This document shows, one piece after another, positions 19,267 through 27,719 of a stretch of DNA of 64,000 bases. Under the pieces are notes generated by a model, which had not been told where the DNA came from, did not search any database, and saw only the letters and a list, made by a program, of their open reading frames with translations. The stretch covers positions 1-64,000 of the forward strand of contig JAUNTZ010000010.1 in NCBI GenBank assembly GCA_030538425.1, given 5' to 3'. Origin of the DNA: Paracoccus sp. (in: a-proteobacteria). GTDB lineage: Bacteria; Pseudomonadota; Alphaproteobacteria; Rhodobacterales; Rhodobacteraceae. Numbering within the stretch: the stretch's first letter is position 1; each line of letters begins with the position of its first letter. Made by a program: the position numbers and the translations under genes.

Positions 19267-20141
19267 GCAGACGGGCGGCCCTTGTTCTGGCTGTGACCCT
19301 CGCCGCCCCCGCCGCGGCGCAAGTCAGCGTTGATCATCTGGGCACCTATGTCTGGCGCGACAATCACCCCGATCACGGCGGCTATTCGGGGATCGAGCTT
19401 GCCCCGGACGGGCGCGGTTTTCACGCAATCACCGACCGCGCGCGGATCGTCTGGGGCGTGTTGGAACGTGACAGCGCGGGCAATGTTTCAGGCGTCTCGC
19501 TGGAAGGGCGCGCCCATCTGCGCGACAGCAAGGGCACGCCGCTGCCGCCCGGCAGGCTTGGCGATTCCGAGGGGCTGGCGATTGGCTCGGACGGGCGCAT
19601 CTGGGTCAGCTTTGAGGGGCTGAACCGCATCGCCGCCTATGACAGCGTTGACAGCCCCGCCACCCGCATCGAGCCGCCGCCCGAGTTCCAGAATTTCCCG
19701 ACAAATGAAGGGCTTGAGGCGCTTGCCATCACGCCGGACGGCACGATTCTGACCCTGCCCGAATATGCGCCCGCGCCCGATTACGCGTTCCCCGTCTGGC
19801 GCTATCGTAACGGCGCATGGGATCAGCCCTTCACCATTCCGGGCGAGCGTCGCTGGCAGGTGGTCGGCGCCGATATCGGCCCAGACGGGCGGTTTTACCT
19901 GCTGGAGCGCAGCTTTCGCGGCTTGTTGGGCTTTCAGACCCGAGTGCGCCGCTTTACGCTGGATGAGGCCGGGTTCGGCAACCCCGAAACCCTGATCGAG
20001 AGCCGCCCGCTGCAATATGACAACCTTGAGGGAATCGCGGTCTGGCATGACGGGCTGGACCTTCGCATCACCATGATTTCAGACGATAATTTCATCCTTC
20101 TGCAACGCACTGAGATCGTCGAATACCGCATCCGCGACTAG
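19239..20141 (+). CDS. Secreted esterase-like protein of the phytase-like beta-propeller family
   Basis: A 300-aa protein with an Arg-rich signal peptide (RRAALVLAVTLAAPAAAQ). It matches the 'esterase-like activity of phytase' domain in layout: GGYSGIELAPDGRGFHAITD, then DSEGLAIGSDGRIWVSFEG, NEGLEALAITPDGT and DNLEGIAVW, each a propeller-blade edge. The substrate is unknown. The start at 19239 lies inside the end of mepA, so the two are probably coupled. A metal-binding periplasmic or exported enzyme is the likely role. Confidence 0.83.
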   Translation: MSGRRHRALSRRAALVLAVTLAAPAAAQVSVDHLGTYVWRDNHPDHGGYSGIELAPDGRGFHAITDRARIVWGVLERDSAGNVSGVSLEGRAHLRDSKGTPLPPGRLGDSEGLAIGSDGRIWVSFEGLNRIAAYDSVDSPATRIEPPPEFQNFPTNEGLEALAITPDGTILTLPEYAPAPDYAFPVWRYRNGAWDQPFTIPGERRWQVVGADIGPDGRFYLLERSFRGLLGFQTRVRRFTLDEAGFGNPETLIESRPLQYDNLEGIAVWHDGLDLRITMISDDNFILLQRTEIVEYRIRD

Positions 20142-20258
20142 GCCACCGGCCCCGCCATATTTCACCACAACCGTTTGACATGCGCCCCGCGCGGCGCTAT
20201 GCGGGCGCGTCCGCTTGCCGGGCCGAGTTGTTCCGCCACCTTGTAAAACGGAAATTCT

Positions 20259-20873
20259 ATGATCCGCTATCTTCCGGGCGTTATCGCCATGGCCGTGATT
20301 GTCGCGGCCTCCAACATTCTCGTGCAATTCCATCTGGGGGCTTACCTCACTTGGGGCGCGATTTCCTATCCTTTCGCCTTTCTGGTCACGGATGTCACGA
20401 ACCGCATCTATGGCCCTGACGCCGCGCGGCGTGTCGTTCTTGCCGGGTTCGTGACCGGGGTTGCCTGCTCGCTCATCGCGGCGGGGATGAGCCTCACCAC
20501 GCTGCGCATTGCGATTGCCTCGGGCAGCGCCTTTTTGGTCGCGCAACTGCTGGATGTCGCGATTTTCGACCGGCTACGCCATGCGGGCGCGTGGTGGAAG
20601 GCGCCGTTTATCTCATCCGCGATCGGCTCGACCATCGACACGGCGATCTTTTTCTCGGTCGCGTTCTCGACGCAGCTTGCGTTCATTAATCCCGCCGATG
20701 ATGTCGCCTGGGCGAATGAGGCCATTCCGCTGCTGGGCATGGGCCCGGAGGCGCCCTTGTGGATGTCGCTGGCGACCGCCGACTGGATGCTGAAAACCCT
20801 GCTGGCCATGCTTGCCCTTGTGCCTTTCCGCTTTGTCGTCCGCAAAATGTTGGGTCGCGCCCCTGCTTTTTAA
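20259..20873 (+). CDS. Queuosine precursor transporter (YhhQ/VUT family)
   Basis: A 204-aa membrane protein with six hydrophobic segments. It has the family motifs LTWGAISYPFAFLVTDVTNR near residue 30 and SSAIGSTIDTAIFFSVAF near residue 120. YhhQ-type proteins import preQ0/preQ1 for tRNA queuosine synthesis. The 117 nt upstream show no convincing preQ1 riboswitch. It lies directly before the small RNA/micro-ORF element. Confidence 0.92.
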   Translation: MIRYLPGVIAMAVIVAASNILVQFHLGAYLTWGAISYPFAFLVTDVTNRIYGPDAARRVVLAGFVTGVACSLIAAGMSLTTLRIAIASGSAFLVAQLLDVAIFDRLRHAGAWWKAPFISSAIGSTIDTAIFFSVAFSTQLAFINPADDVAWANEAIPLLGMGPEAPLWMSLATADWMLKTLLAMLALVPFRFVVRKMLGRAPAF

Positions 20874-20874
20874 G

Positions 20875-21105
20875 TTGACTTATCGCCGGACTGTGGCACC
20901 CTTCAAGTAACGGCAATTCAGTGAAAGGAGGTGGTCCAGTGTCTAGAGTGATATTGGAGAGAGGTGTCGGGACAGTCAGGGGGGCCGTGGCCTGAGGGCA
21001 GACCCAAGGGTCGTTAACCTTGACTGGGACGGTCGGCTATCGCCCTAACCGGACCATCTCCGTGGATCTCGTGGGCCGTGTCGCAAGATGCGGCCCGTTC
21101 CATTT
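20875..21105 (+). ncRNA. Probable structured small RNA carrying an 18-codon ORF
   Basis: The block begins with TTGACT (20875-20880, a possible -35), 5 nt after the transporter gene ends. It includes a very strong ribosome-binding site with an 18-codon ORF, then several pairings: GACC-CAAG-GGTC at 21001-21012, which excludes CAAGG-GTCGTTAA-CCTTG at 21005-21022, then GGTCGG/CCGGACC. It ends in a GC-rich stem (GGGCCG 21073-21078 / CGGCCC 21091-21096) followed by a T-rich run. The family is not recognised and the boundaries are estimates. Confidence 0.5.
20939..20995 (+). CDS. 18-aa micro-ORF with near-perfect Shine-Dalgarno
   Basis: GTG start, TGA stop, predicted peptide MSRVILERGVGTVRGAVA. The sequence AAAGGAGGTGGTCCA directly before the GTG matches the complement of the 16S rRNA 3' end at all but one position, the strongest ribosome-binding site noted in the window. 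Such strength for a peptide this short suggests either a regulatory leader peptide or an sRNA with translated 5' part. The peptide is basic and shows no signal or membrane segment. Confidence 0.5.
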   Translation: MSRVILERGVGTVRGAVA

Positions 21106-21118
21106 TCTGATTTTCCAT
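21073..21118 (+). terminator. Terminator-like hairpin of the small RNA element
   Basis: The stem GGGCCG/CGGCCC encloses a 12-nt loop and is followed by GTTCCATTTTCTGATTTTCC, a T-rich stretch. It lies about 120 nt before the ATG of the next gene, so the small RNA is likely a separate transcript. Confidence 0.55.
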
Positions 21119-21240
21119 TTTTGATTCATCGAATATTAGGTTTTTTTTTGCGACAAGGCGGGTATGAGACAGCTTGCCACACGCCCTTTGCCTTTCGCTT
21201 TGCCGCAGTCTATCCATCCGCTCAGATGGGGGAGGCTGCG

Positions 21241-22563
21241 ATGCAGAAACTGACGGTTGATGAGGCTTTGACGCGCGGCGGGACCGGGCAGTTCCAATGG
21301 CGATTGCTGGGCATTTTCGGTCTGGTCTGGGCCGCAGATGCGATGCAGGTCATTGCGGTGGGCTTCGCTGCGCCCTCGGTCGCGCTCAGTTTCGGGGTGG
21401 AACGGGTCACCGCGCTGCAAATCGGGACCGTGTTCTTTCTGGGCATGTTTCTGGGCGCCTTCGCCTTTGGCCGCATTGCTGACCGAATCGGGCGGCGCAA
21501 GGTGCTGTTCGGCACGGTCGCCATGGATGCCGTCTTCGGTCTGGCCTCGGTCTGGGCCGGGGATTTCACGCTGTTGCTGGTGCTGCGCTTTCTGACCGGG
21601 GTTGCGGTAGGGGGCACCTTGCCCGTCGATTACGCCATGATGGCCGAATTCCTGCCGCCGAAAAATCGCGGCAAATGGCTCGTCTGGCTGGAAGGCTTCT
21701 GGGCGGTCGGCACCATCATCATCGCGCTGACCGCTTGGGCCGCCGCCGCATGGGGCGCCGCCGCGCCCTGGCGTTGGATCTTTTTCGTCGCTGCGGCGCC
21801 TGCGGTCGTGGGCTTTGTCCTGCGCATCTGGGTGCCGGAATCGCCGCAATTCCTGATCCGAACCGGCCAGCAGGATCGCGCCCGTGAGGTCGTGAACCGC
21901 GTCTTGCGCGTGAACGGCGCAGAGCCCCTGCCCGCCGAGACCGAGTTGATCACCGCCACCGTGCCCAGCGGCGCGGCGCGGTCGATCTTCGACGACAGCC
22001 TGCGCCGCGCCACGATGGGGATGCTGGCGGTGTGGTTCCTCGTCTCACTGTCCTATTACGGCGTGTTCGTCTGGGTGCCGGGCCAGCTGGCCACCGAGGG
22101 CTTTGGCTTTGTGCGCGGCTATGGCTTCCTTGTCCTGCTCGCGCTTGCGCAGGTGCCGGGCTACGCGCTTGCCGCATGGGGGGTTGAGGCGGTGGGGCGC
22201 AGGCACACGCTGGCCGGGTTCCTTGTTCTGTCCGCGGTGGGTTGTGCGCTGTTCACCATATCCAGCGGGGCGGTGATGGTTGCCTTCGCGCTGATGCTGA
22301 TGAGCTTTGCGCTGCTGGGCACATGGGGCGCGCTTTACGCCTTCACGCCCGAGCTTTACCCGACCCATCTGCGCGGCACCGGCATGGGCACCGCCAGCGC
22401 CGTGGCGCGGGCGGGCGGCATCCTTGCGCCGACCATGCTGACCTTCGCCTTTGCCCAGGGCTTCGGCTTTGCCATCGGGGTGTTTGCCGCGCTGTTGCTG
22501 GTGGCGGTGATCGCCCTGCTGGCCCTTGTCCCGGTTGAGACCCGCAACCGCGCGCTTGGCTGA
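21241..22563 (+). CDS. MFS transporter, sugar/aromatic-acid:H+ symporter type
   Basis: A 440-aa, 12-segment major facilitator. It has the cytoplasmic loop motif GRIADRIGRRKVLF between segments 2 and 3, the segment-4 region LTGVAVGGTLPVDYAMMAEF with PPKNRGK, and ELYPTHLRGTGMG in the second half, as in the SV2-like and aromatic-acid symporter groups. The substrate is unknown. The ATG at 21241 has GGGGGAGG 7 nt upstream. The frame is open to 21088 without support. A run of nine T lies at 21141-21149 in the upstream region. Confidence 0.9.
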   Translation: MQKLTVDEALTRGGTGQFQWRLLGIFGLVWAADAMQVIAVGFAAPSVALSFGVERVTALQIGTVFFLGMFLGAFAFGRIADRIGRRKVLFGTVAMDAVFGLASVWAGDFTLLLVLRFLTGVAVGGTLPVDYAMMAEFLPPKNRGKWLVWLEGFWAVGTIIIALTAWAAAAWGAAAPWRWIFFVAAAPAVVGFVLRIWVPESPQFLIRTGQQDRAREVVNRVLRVNGAEPLPAETELITATVPSGAARSIFDDSLRRATMGMLAVWFLVSLSYYGVFVWVPGQLATEGFGFVRGYGFLVLLALAQVPGYALAAWGVEAVGRRHTLAGFLVLSAVGCALFTISSGAVMVAFALMLMSFALLGTWGALYAFTPELYPTHLRGTGMGTASAVARAGGILAPTMLTFAFAQGFGFAIGVFAALLLVAVIALLALVPVETRNRALG

Positions 22564-22571
22564 AAAAGGGT

Positions 22572-22599
22572 GGCCCCGAACGCAAAACGCGCCGGGGCC
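22572..22599 (+). terminator. Hairpin between the MFS gene and cenR
   Basis: GGCCCCG (22572-22578) pairs with CGGGGCC (22593-22599) across a 14-nt loop, starting 8 nt after the MFS stop. No T-tract follows on the plus strand. On the minus strand it is preceded by a purine-rich stretch and ends in CCCTTTTTCA, so it could serve the convergent cenR as well. Confidence 0.5.
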
Positions 22600-22706
22600 G
22601 GAAGAGACAGGAAGGGGTGTGGCCGTATCCACCGACCACTGGGCTTCGGGGATGTAACGCGGCGGTGACGGATCGGTTCCCGCCTCCGCCGCACCGATTG
22701 GCAAAA

Positions 22707-23393
22707 TCACGCCACCAACCGATAACCCCCTGATTCGGTGACCAAAAGCCGCGCATTTGAGGGGTCCGGCTCAATCTTCTGGCGCAGACGATAGATATGC
22801 GTCTCAAGCGTGTGCGTGGTCACGCCCGCATTATAGCCCCAGACCTCATGGAGCAGCACATCGCGCGGCACCACGCCATCGGTGGCGCGATACAGGAACT
22901 TGAGGATATTGGTCTCTTTCTCGGTCAGGCGGATCTTGCGGTCGTTGCTGTCGATCAGCATCTTCATCGCGGGCTTGAACGTATAGGGGCCAAGCTGGAA
23001 AATCGCGTCCTCGGACTGCTCATGGGTGCGCAGCTGCGCGCGCAGCCGGGCCAGAAGGACAGGGAATTTGAACGGCTTCGTGATATAGTCATTCGCGCCG
23101 CTGTCCAGACCCAGGATCGTGTCGGCATCGGTGTCATGGCCGGTCAGCATCACCACGGGGCATTTCACCCCCTGTTTGCGCAGCTTTTTGCACAGCTCGC
23201 GCCCGTCTGTGTCGGGCAGGCCGACATCCAGAACGACAAGATCGAAAATCGCGCCCTTGGTCTTTTCGACCGCCTCGGCACCGGAACCCGCCTCGAACAC
23301 GTCGAAATCCTCGGTCGAGGTCAGTTGTTCGGCCAAGGCCTCGCGAAGATCCTCTTCATCGTCAACCAGCAAAATCTTTTTCAGTCCGGGCAT
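22707..23393 (-). CDS. cenR: OmpR-family response regulator, CenR-type
   Basis: A 228-aa regulator with an N-terminal receiver (acidic pair in VDDEEDLREAL, phospho-acceptor Asp56 in LVVLDVGLPDTDG, Lys in ITKPFKFP) and a winged-helix DNA-binding domain (IRLTEKETNILKFLYR ... TTHTLETHIYRLRQKIEPDP). The segment THEQSEDAIFQLGPYTFKPA between them is the hallmark of CenR, an essential envelope and division regulator in Caulobacter and Rhodobacter sphaeroides. No kinase is adjacent, as is usual for CenR. The ATG at 23393 has AAAGGAGG upstream. Confidence 0.85.
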   Translation of the reverse strand: MPGLKKILLVDDEEDLREALAEQLTSTEDFDVFEAGSGAEAVEKTKGAIFDLVVLDVGLPDTDGRELCKKLRKQGVKCPVVMLTGHDTDADTILGLDSGANDYITKPFKFPVLLARLRAQLRTHEQSEDAIFQLGPYTFKPAMKMLIDSNDRKIRLTEKETNILKFLYRATDGVVPRDVLLHEVWGYNAGVTTHTLETHIYRLRQKIEPDPSNARLLVTESGGYRLVA

Positions 23394-23525
23394 GGTGGCC
23401 TCCTTTGATCTGTTGGAACAAAGCTGGCGCTTGGGGGCCGGTTGGTCTATCGGATTGTGACAAATCTCACGCCGAGTTGTCGCAGACCGGCGAAATGTTT
23501 CAGTTTGTTACAGCCCATCACGGAT

Positions 23526-24581
23526 ATGAGCCTGATTCCGACCCCCTCTGAACGTATCGCCCGAGCCCGCGCCGATCTGCGCATGGGCCTGCCGGTGGTG
23601 ATCGGCGGCTGGGTTGCGGCGGCGGTTGAGACACTTGGCGCGGACCGGCTGGCCGATCTGCGCGGATTGGGCCAGCCTGTTCTGGCGCTGACCGCACGGC
23701 GGGCGGAGACGCTGAAGGCGCGGGCCTATGACGGCGATCTGGCGCGGGTAGAGATCGAGCCGGGCGCGGATCTGGCATGGCTGCGCGCGGTCGCGGACCC
23801 CGCCGACGATCTGCGCAACCCGATGAAGGGCCCGCTCTTCAGCCTGCGTGGTGGCGACGCCATGCCCCATCGCGCGGGGCTGATGCTGGCCAAATCGGCG
23901 CAGCTTTTGCCGGCAATGGTGATGGTTGAGGCCGCCGCGCCGCAGGGGCTGACCCTGCTTGACCCTGCGCAAACGCTTGAAATCCTTGCGCAAGAGGCCA
24001 CCTTCCTGCCGGTCGCCGCCGCCCGCCTGCCGCTGGCCGCGCAGGCGCGATCACGGCTGCATATCTACCGCCCCGACAATGGCGAGTCCGAGCATTACGC
24101 CGTCGAGATGGGCGATCCGCCGCGCCACGGCGCGCCCCTGGTGCGGCTTCATTCGGCCTGCTTCACCGGCGACGTTCTGGGCAGCCTGAAATGCGATTGC
24201 GGGCCCCAGCTTCACGCCGCACTGGACACCATCGGGCGCGAATCGGGGGTGCTGCTTTACCTTAATCAAGAGGGGCGCGGCATCGGGCTGGCCAACAAGA
24301 TGCGCGCCTATGACCTGCAAAATCAGGGCTTTGACACGGTCGAGGCGAATCACCGGCTGGGATTCGAGGATGATGAGCGCGACTTTCGCATCGGCGCGGC
24401 GCTGCTGCGCAGGCTTGGCTTTGCGCAGGTCCGGCTGATGACCAACAACCCCCGCAAGGTCGAGATGCTGCAAAGCCACGGCATCGAGGTGACGGAACGG
24501 GTGCCGCTGGCCATCCCGCCCAACCCGCATAACCGCGATTATCTGGCGGCGAAGGCGACGAAATCGGGCCATTTGCTATGA
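23526..24581 (+). CDS. ribA: GTP cyclohydrolase II
   Basis: A 351-aa enzyme that opens GTP in the first step of riboflavin synthesis. The C-terminal catalytic domain (about 165-345) carries the zinc Cys cluster ([20 protein letters not shown]), [20 protein letters not shown] and the NP loop [10 protein letters not shown]. The first 160 residues form an extra domain (GLPVVIGGW ... [15 protein letters not shown]). It lacks the acidic motif of RibB dihydroxybutanone-phosphate synthase, so I do not call it bifunctional. It is divergent from cenR. Confidence 0.92.
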   Translation: MSLIPTPSERIARARADLRMGLPVVIGGWVAAAVETLGADRLADLRGLGQPVLALTARRAETLKARAYDGDLARVEIEPGADLAWLRAVADPADDLRNPMKGPLFSLRGGDAMPHRAGLMLAKSAQLLPAMVMVEAAAPQGLTLLDPAQTLEILAQEATFLPVAAARLPLAAQARSRLHIYRPDNGESEHYAVEMGDPPRHGAPLVRLHSACFTGDVLGSLKCDCGPQLHAALDTIGRESGVLLYLNQEGRGIGLANKMRAYDLQNQGFDTVEANHRLGFEDDERDFRIGAALLRRLGFAQVRLMTNNPRKVEMLQSHGIEVTERVPLAIPPNPHNRDYLAAKATKSGHLL

Positions 24582-24587
24582 GAGCGG

Positions 24588-24650
24588 GGGGGGGCGCCGC
24601 CCCCATCGCCTTCGGCGATTCCCCCGGGGGTATTTGCGTGATGAAGAAGC
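24588..24650 (+). terminator. Hairpins and dispersed motif after ribA
   Basis: Immediately after the ribA stop come three nested or successive palindromes, GGGGGCG/CGCCCCC, ATCGCC-TTC-GGCGAT and CCCCCGGGGG. A copy of the dispersed motif (GGGGTATTTGCGTGATGAAG) follows at 24627-24650. All share the gene's orientation. Confidence 0.6.
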
Positions 24651-24663
24651 GCGGATCAGCGCG

Positions 24664-25203
24664 ATGAAGGCCGAACTCATCCTCACCCCGACCGGCCTTC
24701 TGGGTTTTGGGCGGCGCATCCCGGTCAGCATCGGGCGCCGCGGTGTGACCTGCGCGAAACGTGAGGGCGATGGCGCGACACCCGCCGGGTTGCACCGCAT
24801 CAGCGGCCTGTTCTGGCGGCCCGATCGCCTGCGCCGCCCCGCGCCTTGGGCGGAGCCGATCGGGCCGAAAGATCTGTGGTGCGATGCGCCCGATCATCCG
24901 CTTTACAATCGCCACGCGCGGGCGCCCTTTGCGGCCAGCCATGAGTGCTTGCGCCGCGCCGATCCGCTTTATGACCTGATTTTCACGACCGATTGGAATG
25001 CAGCGGGCCATGCCGGCCAGGGCTCGGCCATTTTCCTGCATCAATGGCGCAGGCCCGGCTTTCGCACGGCGGGCTGTATCGCCATGTCGCGGGCGAACCT
25101 GATCTGGCTGGCGCGCCGTGCCGCACCAGGCACGCGCCTGTTTGTTTCTTCTGTGTGGAAATACTCCGGGGCGCGGGGCAGCGCCCCGCATTCCTCGGTC
25201 TAG
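24664..25203 (+). CDS. L,D-transpeptidase family (YkuD) protein
   Basis: A 179-aa protein with the YkuD catalytic signature: His in IFLHQWR and the nucleophile Cys in RTAGCIAMSRANL. Family members make or anchor via 3-3 peptide cross-links. Here no signal peptide is seen, and the form is the short cytosol-like type (GFGRRIPVSIGRRGVTCAKREG). The start at 24664 is preferred over a TTG within the upstream motif copy. The last 20 or so residues are encoded by DNA that is also the terminator and motif of the convergent gene. The stop overlaps that gene's stop (CTAG). Confidence 0.87.
   Translation: MKAELILTPTGLLGFGRRIPVSIGRRGVTCAKREGDGATPAGLHRISGLFWRPDRLRRPAPWAEPIGPKDLWCDAPDHPLYNRHARAPFAASHECLRRADPLYDLIFTTDWNAAGHAGQGSAIFLHQWRRPGFRTAGCIAMSRANLIWLARRAAPGTRLFVSSVWKYSGARGSAPHSSV
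25144..25190 (-). terminator. Terminator and dispersed motif of the PLP homeostasis gene, inside coding DNA
   Basis: Reading on the minus strand from the stop at 25200, GCGGGGC-GCT-GCCCCGC forms a 7-bp stem and is followed by GGAGTATTTCCACACAGAAG, the dispersed motif, at 25144-25167. All of this lies within the end of the L,D-transpeptidase reading frame on the plus strand. Confidence 0.6.
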
Positions 25204-25853
25204 GAATAATCCCGCGCGCCGAAAATCGCGCTGCCGACCCGCACATGGGTCGCGCCATGGGCGATGGCGGTCTCAAAATCGGCGCTCATCCCCATCGACA
25301 GGCCGGGCAAGGAGAGCCCCGCCGCCAGATCGCGCAGCAAGGCGAAATGCGGGGCGGGATCGTCCGCTTCGGGCGGGATGCACATCAGCCCTTGCGGGTC
25401 GAGGCCAAGGGCGCGGCATTCGGACAGGAAGCCGGGCAGTTCATCGACCAGAATCCCGGCCTTTTGCGGCTCATCCCCGGTATTGACCTGAATGAACAGC
25501 TGGGGCGCGCGGGCCTGCGCCTCGATCTGCTGCGCCAGTTTGCGGGCAAGGCTCATCCGGTCAAGGCTGTGGATCGCGTCGAAGAGCCCGACCGCCTGCG
25601 CGGCCTTGTTCGATTGCAGCGGGCCGATCATATGCAGTTCGACCCCCGCAAAGCGGTCGCGCCAGTCGGGCCACTTCCCCGCCGCCTCTTGCACATAATT
25701 CTCACCAAAGACGCGCTGACCCGCCGTCAGCACCGCCTCAACTCGCGCCGCTGGCTGCACCTTGCTGACCGCAATCAGCGTGACGGAACCTTGCGCGCGG
25801 CCTGCCTGCGCCTCGGCGGCGCGGACGCGCGCGATGATCTGATCCAATCCCAT
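25200..25853 (-). CDS. YggS/PROSC family pyridoxal-phosphate homeostasis protein
   Basis: A 217-aa PLP-binding protein of the alanine-racemase N-terminal TIM-barrel fold. The PLP-binding Lys31 is in LIAVSKVQPA. Further family motifs are FGENYVQEA, LHMIGPLQSNK, QVNTGDEPQKAG and the terminal SMGMSADFETAIAHGATHVR. The family buffers PLP and has no known enzymatic activity. Length and start are typical. It converges on the L,D-transpeptidase gene with a 4-nt stop overlap. Confidence 0.94.
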   Translation of the reverse strand: MGLDQIIARVRAAEAQAGRAQGSVTLIAVSKVQPAARVEAVLTAGQRVFGENYVQEAAGKWPDWRDRFAGVELHMIGPLQSNKAAQAVGLFDAIHSLDRMSLARKLAQQIEAQARAPQLFIQVNTGDEPQKAGILVDELPGFLSECRALGLDPQGLMCIPPEADDPAPHFALLRDLAAGLSLPGLSMGMSADFETAIAHGATHVRVGSAIFGARDYS

Positions 25854-25863
25854 GGGTGCAGCA

Positions 25864-25899
25864 TAAAAAAGAAAAGAGCGGGCGCAAGGCCCGCTCTTT
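25864..25899 (-). terminator. Rho-independent terminator of the porin gene
   Basis: An 11-bp perfect stem (AAAGAGCGGGC/GCCCGCTCTTT, 5-nt loop) on the minus strand is followed by CTTTTTTATG. It lies 29 nt after the porin stop and is the clearest classical terminator in the window. Confidence 0.9.
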
Positions 25900-25927
25900 C
25901 AGATCACTGTCCGTTTGTTCTGATAGA

Positions 25928-26872
25928 TCAGAAGCGGAACTTGATGCCCATGTCGGCGATGACATCGTCGTTCCAGTCGCTGTCCACGATGCCAGCAGCG
26001 AAGGCAGCGCCACCGCCCAGATCGTATTCAGCGCCGATGCCGAAGCTGTCATATTTGTCGTCGACATTGCGGATGTCTTCACGCAGCCAGAAGCCGGTGA
26101 CGGTGGTCAGGCCAGCGTTGTAACGGCCCGAGATACCATACTGGTTCCAACGGAAGTCGTCGTTGCCCGACATCGAGGCGCGGGCGTAAACGGCTTTCAC
26201 AGCGGCGTCGCCAAAGCGGCCTTCGCCCGACAGAGCCCAGTTCGACAGGTTGTTTGCGTTGTCCAGCGTCGCACGCTCGTAACCGGCGCCAACGGTGAAG
26301 TCACCGAAGTTGTGCTTGGCACCCAGCGACCAGGCGTTGCCGGTGTCGCTGATGGCCATACCGAAGGCGCGGCCTTCGAGAGCCTGGCCGTCGAACAGCG
26401 ACGCGTACAGGGTGGTCGCGCCGACCGAGTATTCATACAGAGCGCCGGGGTTGCCGTTCGGCAGGCCGTAGTCATGGCTCTGGATGTATTCGAAGTCCGA
26501 GGTCAGATACTTCAGCTCGTTACGGTCGCCCAGGCCGGTCAAGCCGACGCCGTGCAGATCGCCAACGGCGTTTTCAGCGGCCGAGTCGATATCGCCCATG
26601 GTCAGTTTGCCATAAGCACCCGAAACGTAGACCGAGCCACGGTGACCTGCGGTCGCGTTGGTCGCCTGGTCAGCGCGGAAACGGCCGCCGAAGGACAGGC
26701 CGGTGTCGCTTTCGCCGGTCAGGGTGAAGGTCACGCGGGCGCGCGACGTGAACTGCATGTCGTTGCCGTCATACATCATGCCCATGCGGCCGTCGCCCGA
26801 CAGGGTGACTTCTGCGGCGGCGATGCCGCCCGACAGGACCAGTGCGGTGGTCGCAATCAGAACCTTTTTCAT
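25928..26872 (-). CDS. Outer-membrane porin (Rhodobacteraceae type)
   Basis: A 314-aa general diffusion porin with an 18- to 20-residue signal peptide (MKKVLIATTALVLSGGIAAA). Mature residues alternate polar and hydrophobic in about 16 strands, e.g. VTLSGDGRMGMMYDG and ARVTFTLTGESDTGLSFGG, and the chain ends in Phe (DMGIKFRF), the BAM recognition signal. Acidic composition and the GAGYERATLDN strands fit Paracoccus/Rhodobacter porins. Codons are strongly biased (almost all GCG/GTC/CTG types), as expected for an abundant protein. A GAGGG site precedes the ATG, and a strong terminator follows. Confidence 0.94.
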   Translation of the reverse strand: MKKVLIATTALVLSGGIAAAEVTLSGDGRMGMMYDGNDMQFTSRARVTFTLTGESDTGLSFGGRFRADQATNATAGHRGSVYVSGAYGKLTMGDIDSAAENAVGDLHGVGLTGLGDRNELKYLTSDFEYIQSHDYGLPNGNPGALYEYSVGATTLYASLFDGQALEGRAFGMAISDTGNAWSLGAKHNFGDFTVGAGYERATLDNANNLSNWALSGEGRFGDAAVKAVYARASMSGNDDFRWNQYGISGRYNAGLTTVTGFWLREDIRNVDDKYDSFGIGAEYDLGGGAAFAAGIVDSDWNDDVIADMGIKFRF

Positions 26873-27166
26873 GGTTTTTTCCCTCTTGTCTCTCATTTGC
26901 CCAGGGCCATTGCCCGCAGGTCTGATATTTGTGTCGCCCTTTCCCCCCATCATTGCAACGAAAAGGCCGTGGGTAGTTTCATTTGCCCCGTTTGGTGCGG
27001 CGATTTGGTCACACTTGCGCGAGGTGGGGGCGCGGGGCCGTGCCGCAAAGGCCCTGCGAGACGCGCCTGCGCGGAATTGCTTGTCGCGACGGGGGTTTCC
27101 GCGCTAAGTGTCGCTTGGCCCGCCGCAAGCAAAGCGCGGGCGGCAGAGATAACAGGGGACCGGCCC

Positions 27167-27640
27167 ATGACCAGACGCGCAACCCGCATCGCCACGATGC
27201 TGATTCTGACCGCAGCCCTTTCGTCCTGCGGCGTGGTGCGGATGGGAACCGGCGATGCGGATCAGCCGCGCGAGGTGCGCGCCCAACAGCGCGAATCGAC
27301 CATCTGGGATCTGTTCGGCAACCGCGCTGACCCGAATATCGCCGTGGCGGTGAACAAATATCTGTGGAATGCCAGCCTTGATGTGCTGAACTTTCTGCCG
27401 GTGCAATCGGTCGATCCCTTCACAGGCGTGATCGTGACCGGCTACGGCACGCCGCCCGGCGGTGGCCGCGCTTACCGCGCCACGATCCAGATCACCGATC
27501 CCGCGCTTGACGCGCGCAGCCTGCGGGTCGCGCTGCAAGGGCCGGGCGGCGCGGCTGTCGCGCCCGGCACCGTCCGCGCGGTTGAGGATGCGATCCTGAC
27601 CCGAGCGCGCCAGTTGCGGGTGCAGGACGGGCGGCTTTAA
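27167..27640 (+). CDS. DUF3576 domain lipoprotein
   Basis: A 157-aa predicted lipoprotein with the signal and lipobox LILTAALSSCGVV, followed by the family core STIWDLFGNRADPNIAVAVN and DVLNFLPVQSVDPFTGVIVT. DUF3576 proteins are restricted to alphaproteobacteria and commonly sit just upstream of leuS, as here (79-nt gap), and near lptE. Function is unknown, but the neighbourhood suggests an outer-membrane role. The start at 27167 is fixed by the signal peptide. Confidence 0.9.
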   Translation: MTRRATRIATMLILTAALSSCGVVRMGTGDADQPREVRAQQRESTIWDLFGNRADPNIAVAVNKYLWNASLDVLNFLPVQSVDPFTGVIVTGYGTPPGGGRAYRATIQITDPALDARSLRVALQGPGGAAVAPGTVRAVEDAILTRARQLRVQDGRL

Positions 27641-27719
27641 CGCTGCCCTCATCGCATAGGCTGGACCAGACGGGGGGCCGCGTATAAACCCTTGGGACAA
27701 ATCAAGCCCGAGGTCCGCA

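Noticed and set aside
20142..20258. preQ1 riboswitch before the queuosine-precursor transporter
   Set aside because: I could not find the short preQ1-I hairpin with A-rich tail or another recognisable class in these 117 nt.
25856..27166. Long plus-strand frame upstream of the DUF3576 start
   Set aside because: It is antisense to the porin gene, whose signal peptide, strands and terminal Phe are unambiguous; the lipoprotein signal fixes the real start at 27167.
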